Source of the DNA: CAYZWU01 sp964482235
GTDB taxonomy: Bacteria; Planctomycetota; B15-G4; CAYZWU01
NCBI GenBank assembly: GCA_964482235.1
Contig: CAYZWU010000016.1
Coordinates: 1 to 64,000 of the forward strand
DNA length: 64,000 nucleotides
Direction of reading: 5' to 3'
Made by a program: the position numbers and the translations under genes. Positions 43,760 through 52,594 of this stretch are shown here, one piece after another (the first letter of the stretch is position 1; the number at the start of each line of letters is the position of its first letter). The notes under the pieces were generated by a model. It saw only the letters and a program-made list of their open reading frames with translations, did not search any database and was not told the DNA's origin.

Positions 43760-46105
43760 ATGAAAAGAAGCCGAACGATATTCCTCCTGGCCGCTGCCAT
43801 GGCCGCTCTCATGGTCGTGATCGTCCAGCTCTCCCTCTTCGACAGGTGGGAGCGCGACATCTACGACATCTTCTGCAGGATGGGGACCGAGGAAGACAAG
43901 CAGCACGACATCATCCAGGTCATCGCCATCGACCAGTACACGCTCGACTGGGGCAACTCGCACTTCGAGGCATATGCCTCGGATGAGGACATGAGCCCCC
44001 ACATCGTCATCTGGCAGTGGGACAGGGCCGTCTACGATATCATAATCCAGTTCCTCACCCAGGGCGGAGCCACCGTCTTCGCCCTTGACATGGACTTCTC
44101 GTCGCCCTATCCGAGCGGAGACGCCTCGGGCGACGAGTCCCTTGCCATCTCGACGATGTTCGCCAACGTCGAGGGGGGCGGGAAGCCCTACGTGATCCAC
44201 ACTCTCAATCTCCTGGAGACGGCCGACGAACGGAAAGCGGCCATCGACCTGAGCGAGGAGAAGAGGAGATACCTCGAAGGAAGCGCCATCGCCGTTGAGG
44301 GTGCCGAGGAGAGCGGGCTCCCCTTCGACCGGTCCGACCAGGGCACATACTACGACCAGATCCTGCCCTACGACACGATCCTCGAGCACTTCGCGGGACA
44401 GGAATCGCTTCTTCGCCTCGGCGCCGTGATCGCCCAGCCCGATTCGGATTCCGAGATCCGGCGAGCCCGACCCTTTGCCACCTATCGCGGCCGCCACTAT
44501 CCCTCGCTCGGTCTCGCCGCCGTTCTGGCCCACATCGAAAGCGAGGACGGCCCGGGAAGCTGCAAGGTCGCCGTCGAGGACGACGAGCTGGTCGTCGTTC
44601 GCACGCGCAGCGGGGTGGAGCAACGGGTTCCGTTGACCCCGAGCGGAGACATCCTCATCCGCTGGGGCGACACGGGCCGGGAATCGCCCGATCCCGACGA
44701 GGATTACTTTCGAACGATTCCGGCCCATCGAATCCTGCGCTCTTTCCTCGCCTCGCAGGGAAAGCTCGTCGACCTGGACGCAACGAAGGAAAAGGTCCTC
44801 GAGCCGGCCGACTTCAAGGGCAAGATCGTCTTCCTCGGCACAACGACGCCGGGCCTTCACGACCTGAAAGCGACCCCGATCTCGGAGAACTACCCCGGTG
44901 TCAAGGTCCACGCCGCCGTGGCCGAAGCCCTGCTGGAAGGCCGGGCGATCAAGCGCCTCGGTGCGGGCTGGCGCAGCGTCCTGGCCGCGATGGCCGGACT
45001 CCTGGCTCTGGCAGCCACGCTTTTGGTGAGATCGATTCCTCTCAAGATCGCGGCTTCCCTGATCCTGGCCGTTCTCCTGATTCTCGCCGCCGGACTGCTC
45101 TTTCTTCAAGCCTCGCTCTGGATCGACGTGGTCGCACCCCTGGCCGGCGTGGCGGTCGCCTTCTCGGGCGGCACCACCTACAACTACTTCACCGAAGGCC
45201 GCCGGAGCCGCGAGGTGACGCAGATGTTCCAGCACTTCGCCCCCCCGCAGGTGGTGAAGCGCCTGGTGGCCAACCCGTCGGAGATTCACATGCGGGGCGA
45301 AATCGTGGAGATCACCAGCTTCTTCTCCGACATCAGGAGCTTCACGTCGATCTCCAACACCCCGGAGATGCGCCAGGATCCCGCAAAGCTCACCGACCAT
45401 CTCAACAACTACCTGACCGAGATGACGCGGGCGATCACCGATTGCGGCGGCACGGTGGACAAGTACATCGGTGATGCCGTGGTGGCCATCTTCGGCGCCC
45501 CCCTGCCGCTGGAAAACCACGCCCGGGAGGCATGCCGCGCCGCGCTGGAGTGCCAGAAGCGCCTCGACGAATTCAATGTCAGGGCCGGGGAGAAAGGTTT
45601 GCCGGCCTTCGTGACCCGGATCGGGCTCTTCTCCGGCACGGCCACGGTGGGCTGCGTCGGCTCCAGGGAGAGGTACAGCTACACCGCCATCGGCTCGACG
45701 GTCAACTTCGCCTCGCGTCTCGAGGGGGTGAACAAGGCTTACGGAACGCTGATCATGGCAGGCGGCCCGCTGGTCGACCAGGCGGAAGGTTCGATTCGTT
45801 TCCGCCGTCTCGATGTTGTTCGCGTTCCCGGCCTTGAGGAGAAGGCGCCCCCCCTGGAGATACACGAGGTCCTGACCGCATTGGACGACGACGATCCCCT
45901 CCCGCCTGATTTACGCACCCTTTTCGAGGAAGCGCGGCAGCTTTATAATGAGGCGAAATTCGGCGAGGCGGCTGAAAGATTCGACTTTCTCTTTGATAAA
46001 TACGAAGATAGGCCGTCCCGCGCTCTGGCAAAGCGGTGCCGAATTTTTTCTGAATCTCCGCCCGAAGACGGGTGGAACGGCGTCTATAGGATCATTTCGA
46101 AATAA
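43760..46105 (+). CDS. CHASE2-domain class III adenylate cyclase
   Basis: 781 residues. N-terminal membrane helix, extracytoplasmic CHASE2 sensor (~25-345; VIAIDQYTLDW, KIVFLGTTTPGLHDLKATP), two or three membrane helices (~355-425), then a class III cyclase domain (~490-680). Metal-binding Asp524 (FFSDIRSF) and Asp572 (YIGDAVVAIF), adenine-specifying Lys568 (DKYIGD) and the transition-state Asn/Arg pair (VNFASRLEG) are all present, so it should make cAMP. The last ~60 residues look like one TPR pair. ATG 43760 follows GGAAG. It heads a unit with an SH3 protein and an M48 protease, near a cNMP-gated channel and a cAMP phosphodiesterase. Confidence 0.94.
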   Translation: MKRSRTIFLLAAAMAALMVVIVQLSLFDRWERDIYDIFCRMGTEEDKQHDIIQVIAIDQYTLDWGNSHFEAYASDEDMSPHIVIWQWDRAVYDIIIQFLTQGGATVFALDMDFSSPYPSGDASGDESLAISTMFANVEGGGKPYVIHTLNLLETADERKAAIDLSEEKRRYLEGSAIAVEGAEESGLPFDRSDQGTYYDQILPYDTILEHFAGQESLLRLGAVIAQPDSDSEIRRARPFATYRGRHYPSLGLAAVLAHIESEDGPGSCKVAVEDDELVVVRTRSGVEQRVPLTPSGDILIRWGDTGRESPDPDEDYFRTIPAHRILRSFLASQGKLVDLDATKEKVLEPADFKGKIVFLGTTTPGLHDLKATPISENYPGVKVHAAVAEALLEGRAIKRLGAGWRSVLAAMAGLLALAATLLVRSIPLKIAASLILAVLLILAAGLLFLQASLWIDVVAPLAGVAVAFSGGTTYNYFTEGRRSREVTQMFQHFAPPQVVKRLVANPSEIHMRGEIVEITSFFSDIRSFTSISNTPEMRQDPAKLTDHLNNYLTEMTRAITDCGGTVDKYIGDAVVAIFGAPLPLENHAREACRAALECQKRLDEFNVRAGEKGLPAFVTRIGLFSGTATVGCVGSRERYSYTAIGSTVNFASRLEGVNKAYGTLIMAGGPLVDQAEGSIRFRRLDVVRVPGLEEKAPPLEIHEVLTALDDDDPLPPDLRTLFEEARQLYNEAKFGEAAERFDFLFDKYEDRPSRALAKRCRIFSESPPEDGWNGVYRIISK

Positions 46106-46130
46106 CCGCAACTCAAGAGGAAATGGTGTC

Positions 46131-46601
46131 ATGACCAGGTCAACGAGAGTCGTTGCCGTCCTCCTGCTCCTGCTTCTGGGAACAGCCGCGGCTGCGCTGC
46201 TGCCCGAGGAAGCCAAGAAGATCAAGGCCGGAGAGGCTGGCTTGAAGGTCTATCCCAGGTGGAACAAGTCGTTCGCCCCCATCGCCGAGTTGAAGAAGGG
46301 AGAATCCCTCCTCGTCCTCAGGGAGATGGGATCGTGGAAGCAGGTCAAGGTGGAAAAGAAGGGGATCACCGGCTGGGCCTACCTCGAGGTGAAGAAGAAA
46401 CCTCCGACAGGCACGGGTGCCTCGCTGGCCCTGCCCGAGGCTGCGGCGCCGACAACGTCGGGGCTCGTGTCCAAGGGCTGGTCCGACTCCTATGCCCGGT
46501 CGCACGGCGCCGATCCCGGCAAGGTCCGGGAGATCATGAGCCGCACTCTCGATCATGACCGGTATGTTCGTTTCCTCGAAGAGTCGGGAGATTCGAAATG
46601 A
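46131..46601 (+). CDS. Exported SH3-domain protein
   Basis: 156 residues. Signal peptide (~6-22), then a bacterial SH3 domain (~30-90; PRWNKSFAPIAELKKGESLL, GSWKQVKVEKKGITGWAYLE), then a ~65-residue tail of unknown fold. Bacterial SH3 domains often bind peptidoglycan or cell-wall peptides. It starts 25 bases after the cyclase gene with AAGAGG upstream and overlaps the M48 protease start by four bases, so all three are likely one operon. Confidence 0.82.
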   Translation: MTRSTRVVAVLLLLLLGTAAAALLPEEAKKIKAGEAGLKVYPRWNKSFAPIAELKKGESLLVLREMGSWKQVKVEKKGITGWAYLEVKKKPPTGTGASLALPEAAAPTTSGLVSKGWSDSYARSHGADPGKVREIMSRTLDHDRYVRFLEESGDSK

Positions 46602-47860
46602 GATGCGCCATAACGAAGACCCTTCCTGCCGCGGCGCTGATGGCCGCGATTCTTGCCCTTCTTCTCCCGGCATGCGCCTCGTCCGACAAGAAGCCGAGCC
46701 GCAAGAGTCCACGTGAGAAGAGCTACACGTCCAAGGTCAACTTCAAGCGCGACCTCGAGATCGAGACCCCGGTATTCGAGGAGGGCTACGAGGGAGAGAA
46801 GACCGCGGCCAAGGAGCCCGAAGATCTTCCCCCCGCCGATCCTGAACCGGTGGTGAAGAAAGAGGATGAAAAGCCTCCTCCGCGGAAGGAAGAAACGCCG
46901 GAGGAAACCGTCGTCGTCAAGCCGCCGACAAAGGAGGAAGTCAGGGAAACCGCGGCCGCGAACAAGAAAAATGCTCTCGAGACCATGGGCGAGGGAGAGG
47001 GTGGAATCTCTCCTTGGGGCAGTGAGGATATCGCGGACATGGAGAATCTGCGCGCCCGCAAGGCGGGGCAGGCTCTCTCCGATCTCGACCTGATGAGCAC
47101 GTTTCCCGTGGAAGACGAGATCGAGCTGGGGAGAGGTGCGGCGGCCAGGGTGCTCCACGGGACCCCCGAGCTGAAGAACGAGAGGCTCTGGAGGTACGTC
47201 ACCTTCGTCGGGCTCTCCCTTCTCGAGTATATCCGTCCCGACCAGGGCAACCTCTACACCTTCTACTTCATCGTGCTCGACTCGCCCGAGCCGAACGCCT
47301 TTGCCGTCCCCGGCGGCTTCGTGTTCATCAACAAGGGAGCCATCGATGCCTGCCGCAACGAGGCGGAGCTCGCATCGATCCTGGCTCACGAGATCAGCCA
47401 CGTCACCCTGCGGCACGGCGTCCGATCGCTCGACAAGTCGAAGTACCGCCTTCTTCAGAAAAGCGCCGTGAGCGAGATGCACGAGAGCATCGAGAGGGAC
47501 TGGAAGAAGAATCCCGACGATCCCAAGTGGAACAAGGCGATGGAAGAGGAGCTCGACGCGATCGGCGACGAGTTCTATTCCAGGACCCTGGCTCCCTTCA
47601 ACAGGGATCTGGAGAGGGAAGCGGACAGACAAGGCCTGCTCTTTCTCGCGCGCGCCGGGTACAATCCCTACGCAGCCGTCACGGTGATGGAGCGCATGGC
47701 CAAGGCAAGGCCCGGAAAAAAGGACGTGAAAAGGGCTTTCTCGTCGCACCCCCATCCGGAAGAACGCATGGACACCATGAGAACGGTCATCAGGAGGGAG
47801 AAGCTTTCGCGGACGGGACGCCTCAACGAGAGGCGGTTCCGGGCCTACACGGGTCAGTAG
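46598..47860 (+). CDS. M48-family metalloprotease lipoprotein
   Basis: 420 residues. Lipoprotein signal (ALLLPACASS), a long Lys/Glu/Pro-rich linker (~30-130), then an M48 peptidase domain with zinc motif HEISH near 267 and the third ligand Glu in READRQG; FAVPGGFVFINKGAI is the usual strand before the active site. This is the BepA/LoiP type of periplasmic protease for outer-membrane quality control, without an obvious C-terminal TPR. Its ATG overlaps the SH3 gene stop (ATGA). Its place in a cyclase operon suggests a link between cAMP and envelope maintenance (inference). Confidence 0.92.
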   Translation: MRCAITKTLPAAALMAAILALLLPACASSDKKPSRKSPREKSYTSKVNFKRDLEIETPVFEEGYEGEKTAAKEPEDLPPADPEPVVKKEDEKPPPRKEETPEETVVVKPPTKEEVRETAAANKKNALETMGEGEGGISPWGSEDIADMENLRARKAGQALSDLDLMSTFPVEDEIELGRGAAARVLHGTPELKNERLWRYVTFVGLSLLEYIRPDQGNLYTFYFIVLDSPEPNAFAVPGGFVFINKGAIDACRNEAELASILAHEISHVTLRHGVRSLDKSKYRLLQKSAVSEMHESIERDWKKNPDDPKWNKAMEEELDAIGDEFYSRTLAPFNRDLEREADRQGLLFLARAGYNPYAAVTVMERMAKARPGKKDVKRAFSSHPHPEERMDTMRTVIRREKLSRTGRLNERRFRAYTGQ

Positions 47861-47866
47861 GCCATC

Positions 47867-47884
47867 GGGCCGTCGTCACGGCCC
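47867..47884. terminator. Short hairpin between convergent genes
   Basis: Perfect 7-bp stem GGGCCGT/ACGGCCC around CGTC in the 26-bp gap between the M48 and MscS genes. There is no T-run on either strand; a weak bidirectional terminator is possible. Confidence 0.25.
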
Positions 47885-47886
47885 CG

Positions 47887-49455
47887 TCACCACGGCTTCA
47901 CGAGATCTCTGAGATAGCGGTAGAGCCTGACGGGAACCGGCAGCGCCTTCTCTTCCTCCATGGTCTCATGCAGGGTCAGCTCCTTCTTCCGCTCGTCGCG
48001 CAAGCCGCGGAAGTGGTCGAGCAGATCGGTGTGCACGTTGAAGAAGACGTCCATGCAGAACTTGTCCACACGGATGACCTCGGCGCCCTCGTCGCCGGCC
48101 CTCACGTCTGCCGTTCGCCTGCGCCCGCCCATGAGGCCCATCTCGCCGAAGTAGCTGCCCACGTCGATCCGCGGCCGCCTGTCCTGGCCGAGGATCACCT
48201 CGCACCACCCCTCCCTCACGATGTAGAGGGCGTCGCCCACGTCGCCGCGGCGCACGACCAGGTCGCCGGGCGCATACTTCCGGCTGAAGGAGTTCCTGGC
48301 CAGAAAGTCGAAATCCTTCGAGTCGAGGGACTTGAAGTAGTCGAGTCCCCGCAGGAATTCCACCCGCGAGTCGAAGGACGTCTCCAGCCCCTCCTGCTCC
48401 TCCTCCAGCTCTTGCTTCTTGTTCAGGTGAACGGTGCGGATCGGGAAGGGGATCAGGATGTCGTAGAAGTTGAAGGCATACCAGACGCGGGTCATGATCG
48501 TATCCTCGATGCCAGTGTGCTGCCGGTAGTCCCTGATCCAGAACTTCATCTCGTAGTTGATGGCGAAATCGCCGTACTCGATCGTCCGGACCATGGGCGC
48601 CGGGAACCGCTCGACTCCAGCGCTCTTGAGCAGGACCGACTTCAGGACCTCCTTGACCTTGACCGGCGGATCCTTGTACGAGGTTCCCACGTAGAGGTTG
48701 CGGGCATGAAGGGGACCGGGCTTGTTGAAGTTGAGGATCTTCTCCGCTCCCAGGAGGCCGTTCGGGATGGTGATCGACTCGTCGTCGATCGTGCGGATCT
48801 TTGTGGCGCGCCAGTTCTTCTCGTACACCTGGCCGACGGTCTCGCCGTTACCGACGCTGATCCAGTCGTTCTTGTGGAAGGTGCCCTCCGTCTCCAGGGC
48901 GATGCCGGTGAAGAGGTTCTCGAGCATCTTCTGCAGGGCGAAGCCGAGCACGATGGAGGCGGCGCCCATGCCGACCAGGATCGCCCAGAACTCGATCTTC
49001 AGGCAGATGAAGGTCCCGATCAGCACGATCCCCCACTTGGTGATCGCCTTGTGGATCGCGAGGAGGCTCGTCTTCTTTCTCCTGAAGTAGATGAAGGAGA
49101 TCACGGCCACCATGGCTGTCGTCAAGATGTAGAGAGCCGACAGGATCAGGGCCGATCCGACGATGTTGTAGAGCTGGGAATCTCCTTCCTCGGGAACGTA
49201 CTTGACGATCCACCAGTTCTCTTCGGACTGGTTGAGCTGATGGTCGCCGTCAAAGGCGTCGAAGACCTCGCCGTCGTAGATCAGGGCGGCCGCCAAAAGC
49301 AGGGGCAGCAAGACAACAGCCGTGACCGTCAGGATCGATTTGATCTCCCCGGTGTGCCGCGTGGATTGCCTGAAAAGAATGAAGAAGAGATAGGCCGCGA
49401 TCAGGACGAGCAGCCAGTTCTGCCAACCCGCCATCGTCAGTACGTATTGTTCCAT
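47887..49455 (-). CDS. MscS-family channel with C-terminal cyclic-nucleotide-binding domain (bCNG type)
   Basis: 522 residues. Four predicted membrane helices, the last being the pore helix with the MscS pattern GAASIVLGFALQKMLENLFT, then the MscS beta and alpha/beta vestibule domains (~190-345), then a cNMP-binding domain (~385-495). Its phosphate-binding cassette YFGEMGLMGGRRRTADVRA keeps the Glu, Arg and Thr-Ala of cAMP-binding cassettes and closely resembles HCN channels. The family is known as bCNG, channels gated by cAMP with reduced or no response to tension. It is divergently transcribed from the cAMP phosphodiesterase, sharing a 202-bp control region. Confidence 0.94.
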   Translation of the reverse strand: MEQYVLTMAGWQNWLLVLIAAYLFFILFRQSTRHTGEIKSILTVTAVVLLPLLLAAALIYDGEVFDAFDGDHQLNQSEENWWIVKYVPEEGDSQLYNIVGSALILSALYILTTAMVAVISFIYFRRKKTSLLAIHKAITKWGIVLIGTFICLKIEFWAILVGMGAASIVLGFALQKMLENLFTGIALETEGTFHKNDWISVGNGETVGQVYEKNWRATKIRTIDDESITIPNGLLGAEKILNFNKPGPLHARNLYVGTSYKDPPVKVKEVLKSVLLKSAGVERFPAPMVRTIEYGDFAINYEMKFWIRDYRQHTGIEDTIMTRVWYAFNFYDILIPFPIRTVHLNKKQELEEEQEGLETSFDSRVEFLRGLDYFKSLDSKDFDFLARNSFSRKYAPGDLVVRRGDVGDALYIVREGWCEVILGQDRRPRIDVGSYFGEMGLMGGRRRTADVRAGDEGAEVIRVDKFCMDVFFNVHTDLLDHFRGLRDERKKELTLHETMEEEKALPVPVRLYRYLRDLVKPW

Positions 49456-49657
49456 CCTTGCCGCGCCTTCCTTGGGCCTTGTTCAGCGTTCCTTGAATCC
49501 TATCCGCCCGTCCGTGCTGAATGATATAGGGGCGGAGATCCACCCGTCAAGAACCGCTCGTCAGCTCTCCATTGATTCGCGAAAATTTCCCTGATAGGAT
49601 TTTCCCGGCCTGGCAGTCCTTTAGTCCCCGGGGTTGACAACCGGAAAAGAGATAAGC

Positions 49658-50419
49658 GTGAAACTGAAAATACTCGGATGTTTCGGCGGCAGCACGCAGG
49701 ACATGCTTCCTGCGACCTTCCTTTTCAACGACGAGGTGGCCTTCGACACGGGAGCCTTGACGCACACCCTTCCCGTTGCAGAGCAGGCCAGGGTCACGGA
49801 CGTCTTCCTCACCCACTCGCATTTCGACCACCTGGCCACGCTTCCCTACCTGCTCGACAACATCTTCTCCATCGTCATGAAGCCCGTCCAGGTCCGCGGC
49901 CCCGCGGAGACGATCGCCAGCCTGAAGGACCATCTCTTCAACGGCGTTCTCTGGCCCGATTTCTCGCAGATCTCCAACGGGACAACTACGCTTGTCGAGA
50001 TGACTCCCATGGCGGCCGGCGCGACGGTGCAGGCGGGAGGACTTTCCATCACCGCCTTTCCGATGGAGCACACGGTGCCGTGCCATGGATACCTCGTCCA
50101 GTCCGGGCAATCGGCCGTGATCCTCTGCGGCGACACCTCATCAACCCGATGCCTCGAACCGATCCTCCCCATGGCCCGCAACCTGAAGGCCGTTCTGCTC
50201 GAGGCCTCCTTTCCGAAAGGGGAGGAGAAAACGGCGCGCCTCTCGAAGCACCTTTCCACCGACGGCTTTGCCCGGGAGGTCAGGCGGATCCCCGACGATG
50301 TCGAGGTGCTGGTGACGCACAGGAAGCCGGAGTTCGCCGACAGGATAGCCGCCGAGATAACGGCTCTCGGAATGGAGCAGGTGACGATCATCGAGCAGGG
50401 GGACGAATTCGAATTCTGA
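49658..50419 (+). CDS. Class II 3',5'-cAMP phosphodiesterase (metallo-beta-lactamase fold)
   Basis: 253 residues. Metallo-beta-lactamase fold with metal motif THSHFDHLATLP (HxHxDH), MEHTVPCHG, CGDTSS, and the class II PDE pattern LLEASFPKGEEKTARLSKHL followed later by VTHRKPEF. These C-terminal blocks are characteristic of PDE1/CpdP-like cyclic nucleotide phosphodiesterases rather than of generic hydrolases. It would degrade cAMP made by the cyclase at 43760. GTG 49658 with AAGAG upstream is chosen; TTG 49634 is an alternative. No signal peptide, so cytoplasmic. Substrate (cAMP versus cGMP) is inferred. Confidence 0.85.
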   Translation: MKLKILGCFGGSTQDMLPATFLFNDEVAFDTGALTHTLPVAEQARVTDVFLTHSHFDHLATLPYLLDNIFSIVMKPVQVRGPAETIASLKDHLFNGVLWPDFSQISNGTTTLVEMTPMAAGATVQAGGLSITAFPMEHTVPCHGYLVQSGQSAVILCGDTSSTRCLEPILPMARNLKAVLLEASFPKGEEKTARLSKHLSTDGFAREVRRIPDDVEVLVTHRKPEFADRIAAEITALGMEQVTIIEQGDEFEF

Positions 50420-50829
50420 AAACCGGGACATCCTGCGCGACAAAAGGAAGAACCGCGGTTGCGGCTCCTTTTCCGTTTCTCCTCGCCGAAATCCGTGCGG
50501 CAAAGTTTTGTAAGAAAGAAGAGAGGCGGCGTTCAGCTTTTCGAGTATCCGTACCGATTAGGTAATAGTTGAAAAAAAGCCGTTGACTCGGATATACACG
50601 ATGTTTAGTCTCTTGAAAATGAAGACCTTATGGCGGATGAGGTCATCGGACAGGCCGAAACAAAAAAGGTTGAAAGATCGGCAGGGGAATTCTCTCTATA
50701 TCGCAATGTTTCGAGTCGGATCAAGTGACATTCATTTTTGCACTCGTTCCTGCCGATGTCGGTGGGATCAAGAGGATTGAAAACATCCCTCTGTCTTGAA
50801 CGCTCTGGATAGTTTTAAGGAGATTGAAA
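50420..50829 (+). other. 410-bp gap before the LPP20 lipoprotein array
   Basis: AT-richer than its neighbours. It starts with an imperfect hairpin that may end the phosphodiesterase transcript. The rest presumably holds the promoter of the lipoprotein genes; a TTGACT at ~50584 has no convincing -10 box. I see no RNA gene or reliable reading frame. Confidence 0.5.
50442..50472. terminator. Imperfect stem-loop after the phosphodiesterase gene
   Basis: AAAAGGA pairs with TCCTTTT, with an inner CCGC/GCGG stem closing a GGTT loop and a small bulge between. The T-rich 3' arm and A-rich 5' arm could terminate in either direction. Weak evidence. Confidence 0.35.
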
Positions 50830-51477
50830 ATGAAAACGCCCTTTTACCTGAAGATTCTCATGATGGCCATGCTTTCTCCCGTCGTGTTCATCGGCTGTGC
50901 CGGAGATGATGGCGTCGTCGATGACGGGGACGGCGACACGTTGGGCAACCTTCCCAAGTGGGTCAGAGTGGCCAACAGCACCTATGCCGATGACGACGGA
51001 TCATCGGTCATCTACGTGGTCGGTATTGCCAAGGTCGGTCCTGATCCGTCCATGACGGCGAACATGGCCGAGAACGACGGCATCGTCAAGATGTCCCGCG
51101 TCCTCAACACCCACGTCAGGACCATGTTCACCTCGTATGCCAGGGTTGCGGGCGATTATTACGATGAAGCCACGTTGAGCTCCATCCGCGACGACGAGCA
51201 GGTGTCCCGCTCTCTCTCCGAGAGTTTCGTATCCGGCCTCAGGCCCGTGAACAGGTACGAGAACGAAAACGCCCACTACGTCCTGATGAAACTTGATCTG
51301 GACAACCAGCTGCTCGAGCGGTTGAATGACAGTGCCAAGAAGTATGTCCGCGAGAGGTTCGCCAAGAAGATCAAGGTCCAGAGGGAGGAAGCCGTCAACA
51401 AGATGGACGAGGCTTCCGCCGCCCTCAAGAAGGAGCTGGCCGCAGCCGAGTACGAGCCTGTTCCTGACATGGATTGA
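50830..51477 (+). CDS. LPP20-like lipoprotein 1
   Basis: 215 residues. Signal peptide with lipobox-like VVFIGCAG, an acidic Gly/Asp linker, then an LPP20-like domain (~40-160): LPKWVRVAN, IYVVGIAKVGPD, and the long helix before VNRYENENAHYVLMKLDLDN. The last ~45 residues form a charged helix. ATG 50830 is chosen because AAGGAG lies seven bases upstream; TTG 50824 is too close to it. LPP20 proteins are outer-membrane lipoproteins of mostly unknown role. First of four related genes. Confidence 0.75.
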   Translation: MKTPFYLKILMMAMLSPVVFIGCAGDDGVVDDGDGDTLGNLPKWVRVANSTYADDDGSSVIYVVGIAKVGPDPSMTANMAENDGIVKMSRVLNTHVRTMFTSYARVAGDYYDEATLSSIRDDEQVSRSLSESFVSGLRPVNRYENENAHYVLMKLDLDNQLLERLNDSAKKYVRERFAKKIKVQREEAVNKMDEASAALKKELAAAEYEPVPDMD

Positions 51478-51576
51478 TCGAGACCTACTTCGTATTCCTA
51501 GCTATCCGCCTGGGGGCAGGGATTTCCATTCCCTGTCCCCAGCATTATCCTCCATTCTTTCATGTGGAGACGATCG

Positions 51577-52014
51577 ATGAAAACCGTGCCAGGAAAGCTG
51601 ATCGGTTTTTCCGTTTTTCTCATCCTTGTCGGCTGCGTGTCGTGCCCTCCAGAGTGGTACAAGATTCCCCCGAACGATGGCGACTACCTCTATGCCGTCG
51701 GCTGGAGCGGCCCGACCCACAAGCCGAGCCGGTCGCGCGAACAGGCTCTCACCCGCGCCATGGCTTTCCTCAGCGCCCAGGTCAAGGTCCACATCAAGCA
51801 GGAGCTTGTTGTCACCCAGGACTGGGACGGCATCCAGGAGGTGTCGCAGCTGACGGAGCGGTTTATCGATTCCAAGATAAAAGGCGCCGAGATCGTGGCC
51901 GAGCACGCCTGCTTCAATGACGGCAAGCACAGCAGCCGCGATCCCAGGACCAAGAACCCGGGCGGCAGCACGTACATCCTGGTCAGGCTCGCCAAGTCGG
52001 GGCTGCTGGAGTAG
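51577..52014 (+). CDS. LPP20-like lipoprotein 2
   Basis: 145 residues. Lipobox FLILVGC, then the LPP20-type pattern CPPEWYKIPP, YLYAVGWSGPTHKPSRSREQ and an amphipathic helix of alternating Ala/Val. Ends with ILVRLAKSG, matching the conserved final strand of the family. ATG 51577 has GGAG upstream; ATG 51562 would add five residues. Second of four tandem paralogues, 99 bases after the first. Confidence 0.75.
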   Translation: MKTVPGKLIGFSVFLILVGCVSCPPEWYKIPPNDGDYLYAVGWSGPTHKPSRSREQALTRAMAFLSAQVKVHIKQELVVTQDWDGIQEVSQLTERFIDSKIKGAEIVAEHACFNDGKHSSRDPRTKNPGGSTYILVRLAKSGLLE

Positions 52015-52085
52015 CCGCCGGGCGACGCTTCAAGACCGGTCCGCCGGCAGGGAAATAGACCGGCCGGCAAGAGGAGGCTCGATTT

Positions 52086-52526
52086 GTGTCCCGACCCTTT
52101 TTCAGATTCCTGATCCTGATCTTCCTGCCCGTGCTCCCCGGCTGCTTTCTCACGGGGCATCAGCTCCCGGACTGGATGGCCGAGCGCCCCACGGCAGCCG
52201 GCTACCTCTACGGCGTCGGCCTGTCAGGAGAGACCGAGGATCCCGGGAGGGAACGCGATCAGGCCATCGAGCGCGCCATGTGCGAGATCTGGTGCCAGGT
52301 GTACGGGGTGTGCGACTGCGAATTCGAGATCAAGAAGGAGTGGGACAACGGCACGATCACCATGGCCGCCATGAGAGACAACCGCACGATCCGCACTATC
52401 ACGGGTGTGCAGGTGTTGAAGGAGTTCATCGACGAGGATTTCTTCGAGCTGTTCACTCCGCAGCGGTTTCGACAGGAAACATTTTTCGTCCTGCTCCGAG
52501 TTCCGGCCGGCGCCCTGGGCGGCTGA
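52086..52526 (+). CDS. LPP20-like lipoprotein 3
   Basis: 146 residues. Starts at GTG 52086 after a strong GAGGAGG. Lipobox LPVLPGC; then LPDWMAERP, YLYGVGLSGETEDPGRERDQ, aligned by eye with paralogue 2, and a final FFVLLRVP strand. Contains a cluster of cysteines (WCQVYGVCDCE) not seen in the others, which might form a disulfide or bind metal. Third of the tandem array, 71 bases after the second. Confidence 0.75.
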   Translation: MSRPFFRFLILIFLPVLPGCFLTGHQLPDWMAERPTAAGYLYGVGLSGETEDPGRERDQAIERAMCEIWCQVYGVCDCEFEIKKEWDNGTITMAAMRDNRTIRTITGVQVLKEFIDEDFFELFTPQRFRQETFFVLLRVPAGALGG

Positions 52527-52594
52527 TCCCTATGCTGCATCGAGTGGAGCGCGTTAGGAAAGAATTCCAGGTTTCTTCTTCCGGAGACAGAGTC

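Noticed and set aside
42208..43860. 550-codon minus-strand frame opposite the prenyltransferase-repeat gene; likewise 43619-45865 opposite the cyclase
   Set aside because: Antisense shadows of well-supported genes with recognised motifs.
51917..52594. N-terminal extension of the fourth LPP20-like lipoprotein
   Set aside because: It overlaps paralogues 2 and 3 in another frame and would bury the lipoprotein signal; a ribosome-binding site supports 52595.
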